A stretch of DNA of 17,627 nt, taken from positions 1 through 17,627 of the forward strand of contig JBEAOO010000209.1 in the NCBI GenBank assembly GCA_041164825.1, given 5' to 3'. The position numbers and the translations under genes were made by a program. Shown in pieces: positions 14,801-17,627 of this stretch. Positions within the stretch are counted from its first letter, which is position 1, and every line of letters starts with the position of its first letter. The notes under the pieces are model-generated. The model was not told the origin of the DNA and did not search any database. It saw only the letters and a list, made by a program, of their open reading frames with translations. This DNA is from JBEAOO01 sp041164825 (lineage in GTDB: Bacteria > Pseudomonadota > Gammaproteobacteria > Burkholderiales > Burkholderiaceae_C).

Positions 14801-17627
14801 CCTCACCGCGCAGGCCAGCGATGCCGACGTGACGCTCTCGGGCGTGCGCTACGCGCTGCTCGGCACCAGCGCGCCGTTTGCCATCGATGCGCAGACCGGG
14901 CAGGTCACGCTCGCGCGCAGTGTGGAGGGGGCGGCCCAAAGCAGCTGGCGGCTCACCGTGATCGCCACCTCAGACGACGGCAGCACCGCGCAGCAGAGCT
15001 TTGACGTGAGCCTGCTGCCCGTCAACAGCCAGGCCCCCGTGATCACCTCGGACGGTGGGGCGCCCGAGGTGGCGCTGGCCGTGGACGAAGGCACGCTCGC
15101 GGTGACCCGCGTGCAGGCGGTGGACGCCGACCTGCCCACACCCACGCTGAGCTACACGCTGGCCGGTGGCGCCGATGCCGCCGCCTTTGTGCTCGATGCC
15201 TCCAGCGGCGAACTGCGCTTTGCCCGGGCGCCCGACGCCGAGGCGCCGGGCGATGCCTTGCGCCGGAATGTCTACGAGGTGGTGGTGCGCGCCAGCGATG
15301 GCGAGCGCACGGCCGAGCAAACGCTGCACATCACCGTGCGCCCGGTGAACGACAACACGCCGCGCATCATCAGCGACGGCGGCGGCGCCGAGGCCACGTT
15401 GACGGTGGACGAAAACCAGACCGCGGTGAGCACCGTGCAGGCCCGCGATGCCGACCTGCCCGCGGCCACGCTGCGCTACGCCGTGGTGGGCGGCGCCGAT
15501 GGCGACCGCTTCAGCATGGATGCCGCCACCGGCGTGCTGCGCTTCGTCAGCGCGGCCGATTTTGAAGCCCCGGCCGATGCCAACGGTGATGGCCAATTTG
15601 ACGTGGTGGTGCGCGCCAGCGACGGCGAACTCAGCAGCGATCAAACCCTGCACGTGCGCCTGCGCGATGTGAATGAGGCGCCCACGTTGCTGCGCCACGC
15701 CTTGACGATCAGCGAAGGCGGCAGCGCCGTGCCCGATGTGTTGGCGCAGGACGGGGACAGCCCGCCCGAGGCGCTGCGCTACAGCGTGCAGAACCTCAGC
15801 GGCGGGCGCTTCGAGGCCCTGGCCGCGCCCGGTGTGGCGCTGCTGAGCTTCACGCAGGCCGATGTGAATGCGGGCCGCGTCCGCTTCGTCAGCGATGGCG
15901 GCGAGGTCGCACCGGCTTACCAGCTGGCGCTCAGTGACGGCGTGAACACGCTGGCCGCGCAAGCCGCCAGCGTCAGCTACACCCGCGTGGACGACGCGCC
16001 ACAAGCCGCCGATGTGGACCTGGGCGACACGCTGGAAGACACGCCGTGCTTCATCACCCGCAGCGCGTTGTTGGCCGGCGCCAGCGATGCCGAGAACGAC
16101 CCGCTCACGCTGAGCGACGTGCACCTGCTGGCGGGCGAGGGCGTGTTGACCGACCTGGGTGGCGGCGTGTGGCGGTTTGACCCGGGCGCGCAGTGGAGCG
16201 GCGCGGTGAGCCTGGGCTACCGCATTGACGATGGCTGGCTGGCGGCCACCGGCACGGCCCGTTTGGCGGTGCGGGCGGTGAACGACGCGCCGCTGATCAC
16301 CAGCCACGGTGGTGCCCCCGTGGTGGCGCTGAGCCTGAGCGAAAACACCGTGACCGTGGACACCCTGGCCGCCAGCGACATCGACAGCAGCGGCCCCTTG
16401 CGCTACAGCATCAGCGGCGGCGCCGATGCGGCGCGCTTTGTGATCGACCCGCTGACCGGCGCGCTGCGCTTTGCCAGCGCGCCCAACCACGAACAGCCCA
16501 GCGACGCCAACCGCGACAACGTGTATGCGCTGACCGTGGCCGCCAGCGACGGCGAACTCAGCGCCAGCCAAACCCTGAGCATCACCGTCACCAACGTGGC
16601 GGAGGCGCCCGTGGTGAGCGCCAACACGCTGCTGCTGTCCGATGGGCAGATCACCTTGGTGCTGCGCGCCACCGACGAAGACACGGCCGCGGCGCAACTG
16701 CAGTACAGCGTGGGCAGCAGCACGGGCGGGCACTTTGAGCGCAGCGACGCGCCCGGCAGCGTGGTGCTGGGCTTCAGCCAGGCCGAGGTGGATGCCGGCT
16801 TGCTGCACTTTGTGGCCGATGGCAGTGCCAGCGCGCCCAGCTACACGCTGAGCCTGAGCGACGGCCACAGCAGCCTGGTCGTGGCCGCGCCCACCTTGGT
16901 GGAGATCAGCGCGCCCGTGGCGCAGCCCACGCCCGTGGGCACCGTGACCGAGCCGCTGGCGCCAGTGGCCGCCGCCACAGCGCCCAGCACCAGCACCAGC
17001 GCAAACGCCAACACCAACACCAACACCAACGCCTCGCTGAACACCGCCACCGCCGCCACCAGCGCCAGCAACGGCGCAGCCGCGGCCCCCGCCGGATCGG
17101 CCTGGGACACCCCCCTGAACAGTGGCACCGACGGTGGCTACGCCGCCCTGTTCAGCGAGGGCGCACCGGGTGCGGGCCCCGTCCACGTGCCGGCTTTGGC
17201 GCCGCTGTCTGGCCCCGACGCACTGCGCGGGCCGCAAGCCGTGTCTGCCGAGGCCGGCCTGTGGGGCGACTGGCGCCAGGCCGCGCTCAACGAGGCCAGC
17301 GCCTTGGCCCCGGCCTACGTGCTGGGCGAGGGCTCGGGCGCGGCGGTGCGCGCAGGCTTGATCGACGCGCTCGACCGCCTGCGCCACGCCGTGCAGCACG
17401 ACGCGGCCGAGCCCGAACTGGCGCTGGGTGGCTCAGCGCTGATCACCACCACCGGCTTGTCGGTGGGCTATGCGCTGTGGCTGGCGCGCGGCGGTGTGCT
17501 GGTGGCCAGCCTGATGTCGTCGATCCCCAGCTGGGCCGGCATGGACCCCTTGCCGGTGCTGGCGCAAATGCGCGAAGGTGACGGCGATGACGCTGATGAC
17601 GCCGGTGGCCCGGCTGAGATCGACCCG
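11871..17627 (+). CDS. Giant surface-type protein: LEPR motif, DUF4347, seven propeller-like repeats, cadherin/CSPG-like array (gene E, 3' end outside window)
   Basis: Open from ATG 11871 to the right edge: 1919 codons without a stop. Residues 13-26 carry the LExxEPRILYAADL motif of the LEPR-XLL type found at the start of very large proteins, followed by a hydrophobic Ala/Gly/Val stretch (28-46). DUF4347 spans about 62-228 with VFSHG (123-127) and LLLYGCNVA (164-172). Seven repeats at about 250-625 look like propeller blades. Ten domains of about 100 residues follow (628-1680), mostly cadherin-like with VNE/VND ends; two are CSPG-like (1270-1375, 1579-1680) and one resembles a tandem-95 domain (1376-1472). 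A low-complexity linker (1681-1741) precedes a hydrophobic segment at about 1854-1888 and MDPLPVL. Only two cysteines (C169, C1393). Probable role: adhesin or surface protein exported by genes A-D. Confidence 0.9.
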   Translation, partial: MTSARPPHHRPVLEAFEPRILYAADLAAVALPFVGVGAAAGAAAVLDQRLQSTAAVQQVALHEIAFVDAAVPDAATLIAGLQAQREAGRPIEVWRIEAGQDGVALIGQVLAQQASGSVSAVHVFSHGSVGAVQLGSARLDADSALARAAEIAAWGPALTADADLLLYGCNVAAGDDSSSGSSVDHSGHGLLNTLAALSGADVAASDDATGSAALGGDWLLEQHTGTIDTAVAPSLQTQALWAGTLGADLLVNTTLSGQQDTLALNRGSQQAVALDASGNFVVVWTSKDQDGDGDGVYARRFAADGTALTGEIRVNASTAGDQNGARVVSDSAGNFVVVWTSDRSDGSATTVMLRRFNASGVALTGERQVAVSGGAQADPVLAINSSTGAFTVAWSGNGPGDSQGIFFRRFSATAAAIDTADQRANSSNLGSEQNTAIAMDSSGRFVISWDVSDRVYVQRFNASGVAQGSATQVGAPLLAGLLSSGSGAALAMDEAGHYAIAYREKTALYVGVWTATYNADGSLRSGWLLVDGSADASNASVDMADDGSSVVVYDKSGVAGSDVYLRRYLADGSASGSAELVNAYTGNDQGGASVSVHSLDHMVVVWHGKSTGDSKGVVAKLVLPAGSAPTIGSDGGGNSASLTLNEGVSAVTTVTATDPDLPAQSLRYAIVGGDDAARFTLNERTGALSFVAPPNYESPADADANNRYQVTVQASDGARVDSQEITVNVSDVNEFAVSTPVDWLSWWPDRVSEFAAVGTFAGVALWARDADGSNNTVRYTLTDSAGGRFSIGASDGVVRVAGPLDYELASSHSLTALATSSDGSSAALTFTIAVVNENDGGVGPINDSDTAAEQVLENAAAGTPVGLTAHALDADAGDTVHYSLLTIDDEAAASNGRFTIDAASGVVSVGSVAPDAESRLAHKLVVQASSSDGTTVQQDYTINVLDDPLEHALGAVTDSDLANNSVREDAALGSAVGLTAQASDADVTLSGVRYALLGTSAPFAIDAQTGQVTLARSVEGAAQSSWRLTVIATSDDGSTAQQSFDVSLLPVNSQAPVITSDGGAPEVALAVDEGTLAVTRVQAVDADLPTPTLSYTLAGGADAAAFVLDASSGELRFARAPDAEAPGDALRRNVYEVVVRASDGERTAEQTLHITVRPVNDNTPRIISDGGGAEATLTVDENQTAVSTVQARDADLPAATLRYAVVGGADGDRFSMDAATGVLRFVSAADFEAPADANGDGQFDVVVRASDGELSSDQTLHVRLRDVNEAPTLLRHALTISEGGSAVPDVLAQDGDSPPEALRYSVQNLSGGRFEALAAPGVALLSFTQADVNAGRVRFVSDGGEVAPAYQLALSDGVNTLAAQAASVSYTRVDDAPQAADVDLGDTLEDTPCFITRSALLAGASDAENDPLTLSDVHLLAGEGVLTDLGGGVWRFDPGAQWSGAVSLGYRIDDGWLAATGTARLAVRAVNDAPLITSHGGAPVVALSLSENTVTVDTLAASDIDSSGPLRYSISGGADAARFVIDPLTGALRFASAPNHEQPSDANRDNVYALTVAASDGELSASQTLSITVTNVAEAPVVSANTLLLSDGQITLVLRATDEDTAAAQLQYSVGSSTGGHFERSDAPGSVVLGFSQAEVDAGLLHFVADGSASAPSYTLSLSDGHSSLVVAAPTLVEISAPVAQPTPVGTVTEPLAPVAAATAPSTSTSANANTNTNTNASLNTATAATSASNGAAAAPAGSAWDTPLNSGTDGGYAALFSEGAPGAGPVHVPALAPLSGPDALRGPQAVSAEAGLWGDWRQAALNEASALAPAYVLGEGSGAAVRAGLIDALDRLRHAVQHDAAEPELALGGSALITTTGLSVGYALWLARGGVLVASLMSSIPSWAGMDPLPVLAQMREGDGDDADDAGGPAEIDP
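12700..12889 (+). repeat. 25-nt exact direct repeat in the propeller-like region of gene E
   Basis: Positions 12700-12724 and 12865-12889 are identical and lie exactly 165 nt (55 codons) apart. They encode the core GNFVVVWT of repeats one and two. The identity at silent sites suggests recent duplication or gene conversion of this unit, or strong constraint. Confidence 0.85.
12702..13700 (+). repeat. Seven degenerate repeats of about 51-55 residues (propeller-like) in gene E
   Basis: The repeat core (G-x-F-V-V-V-W, then R-R-F-x-A-x-G) begins at residues 278 (GNFVVVWTS), 333 (GNFVVVWTS), 388 (GAFTVAWSG), 443 (GRFVISWDV), 496 (GHYAIAYRE), 547 (GSSVVVYDK) and about 600 (DHMVVVWHG). Spacings are 55, 55, 55, 53, 51 and 53 residues. 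Seven units of this size fit a seven-bladed beta-propeller between DUF4347 and the cadherin array. Confidence 0.75.
13752..16910 (+). repeat. Array of about ten cadherin/CSPG-like domains in gene E
   Basis: Domain limits in residues: 628-734, 735-839, 840-947, 948-1053, 1054-1161, 1162-1269, 1270-1375, 1376-1472, 1473-1578 and 1579-1680. Domains 1, 5, 6 and 9 are close relatives (ISDGG or similar start, LRYAVVGGADGDRF-type centre, VVRASDGELSSDQTL-type end). Domains 7 and 10 share F(T/S)QA(D/E)V(N/D)AG. Domains 2-4 are more divergent. Confidence 0.8.
16986..17030 (+). repeat. Hexanucleotide repeats AGCACC and AACACC in the linker of gene E
   Basis: AGCACC repeats 2.5 times (16986-17000) and AACACC 3.5 times (17010-17030). 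They encode the STSTS and NTNTNTN parts of the low-complexity linker before the C-terminal membrane segment. Changes of whole units would keep the frame and alter linker length. Confidence 0.85.

Noticed and set aside
11466..14939. Very long minus-strand open frame (1157 codons) opposite genes D and E
   Set aside because: Composition is His/Gly/Ala/Val-rich without any domain motif, and the plus strand has clear families in frame. Long antisense frames are expected in high-GC coding DNA.
13752..17030. CRISPR array or tandem DNA repeat array
   Set aside because: The periodicity is at protein-domain level with diverged DNA; there are no short identical repeats with unique spacers.
14970..17399. 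809-codon minus-strand frame opposite the cadherin array
   Set aside because: Repetitive His/Gln/Ala/Arg shadow of the repeated domains; no recognisable motif.

Overview
The window is about 70% GC by eye. It pairs a housekeeping block on the minus strand with an accessory operon on the plus strand. Gene content and order (hemA-prfA, a small membrane protein, miaB next to a small exported protein) suggest a betaproteobacterium of the Burkholderiales, probably near the Comamonadaceae. This placement rests on recognising the protein families and their order, not on a database search.

Housekeeping part, 1-4634. Reading leftwards, prfA (release factor 1, cut by the left edge) lies downstream of hemA (glutamyl-tRNA reductase). 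A likely leaderless hemA promoter and a palindrome sit in front of hemA. A divergent plus-strand gene (2511-2792) encodes a 93-residue membrane protein behind a bulged stem-loop. miaB (tRNA methylthiotransferase) converges on it. Upstream of miaB is a 140-residue exported protein.

Boundary, 4635-4924. This 290-nt divergent intergenic stretch has no convincing gene. It holds an 11-bp perfect inverted repeat and an AT-richer segment, and ends with a strong ribosome binding site for the first gene of the operon.

Accessory operon, 4925 to the right edge. Five tightly packed plus-strand genes: (A) a GAF-like domain fused to a membrane-anchored HlyD-type adaptor; (B) a PqqD-like domain, an M50 (site-2) metalloprotease membrane core and a HlyD-like C-terminus in one chain; (C) a 653-residue SecA-like ATPase lacking the C-terminal third of housekeeping SecA; (D) an exported periplasmic adaptor (membrane-fusion-protein type) with a Lys/His-rich tail; (E) a giant surface-type protein of at least 1919 residues. 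Protein E has an N-terminal LExxEPRILYAADL motif, a DUF4347 domain, seven propeller-like repeats, about ten cadherin/CSPG-like domains, a low-complexity linker and a hydrophobic segment near the right edge.

Interpretation (inference). A-D look like a dedicated machine for exporting, processing or anchoring protein E. The SecA-like ATPase could provide energy, the adaptors could span the periplasm, and the M50 protein with its PqqD-like module could recognise or cleave the substrate. No ABC transporter ATPase, outer-membrane channel or classical type I ATPase is visible. DUF4347 carries a His-Gly plus Cys arrangement (H126-G127, C169) like clan CD cysteine proteases, so E may process itself. 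This operon is the best candidate in the window for an under-described system.
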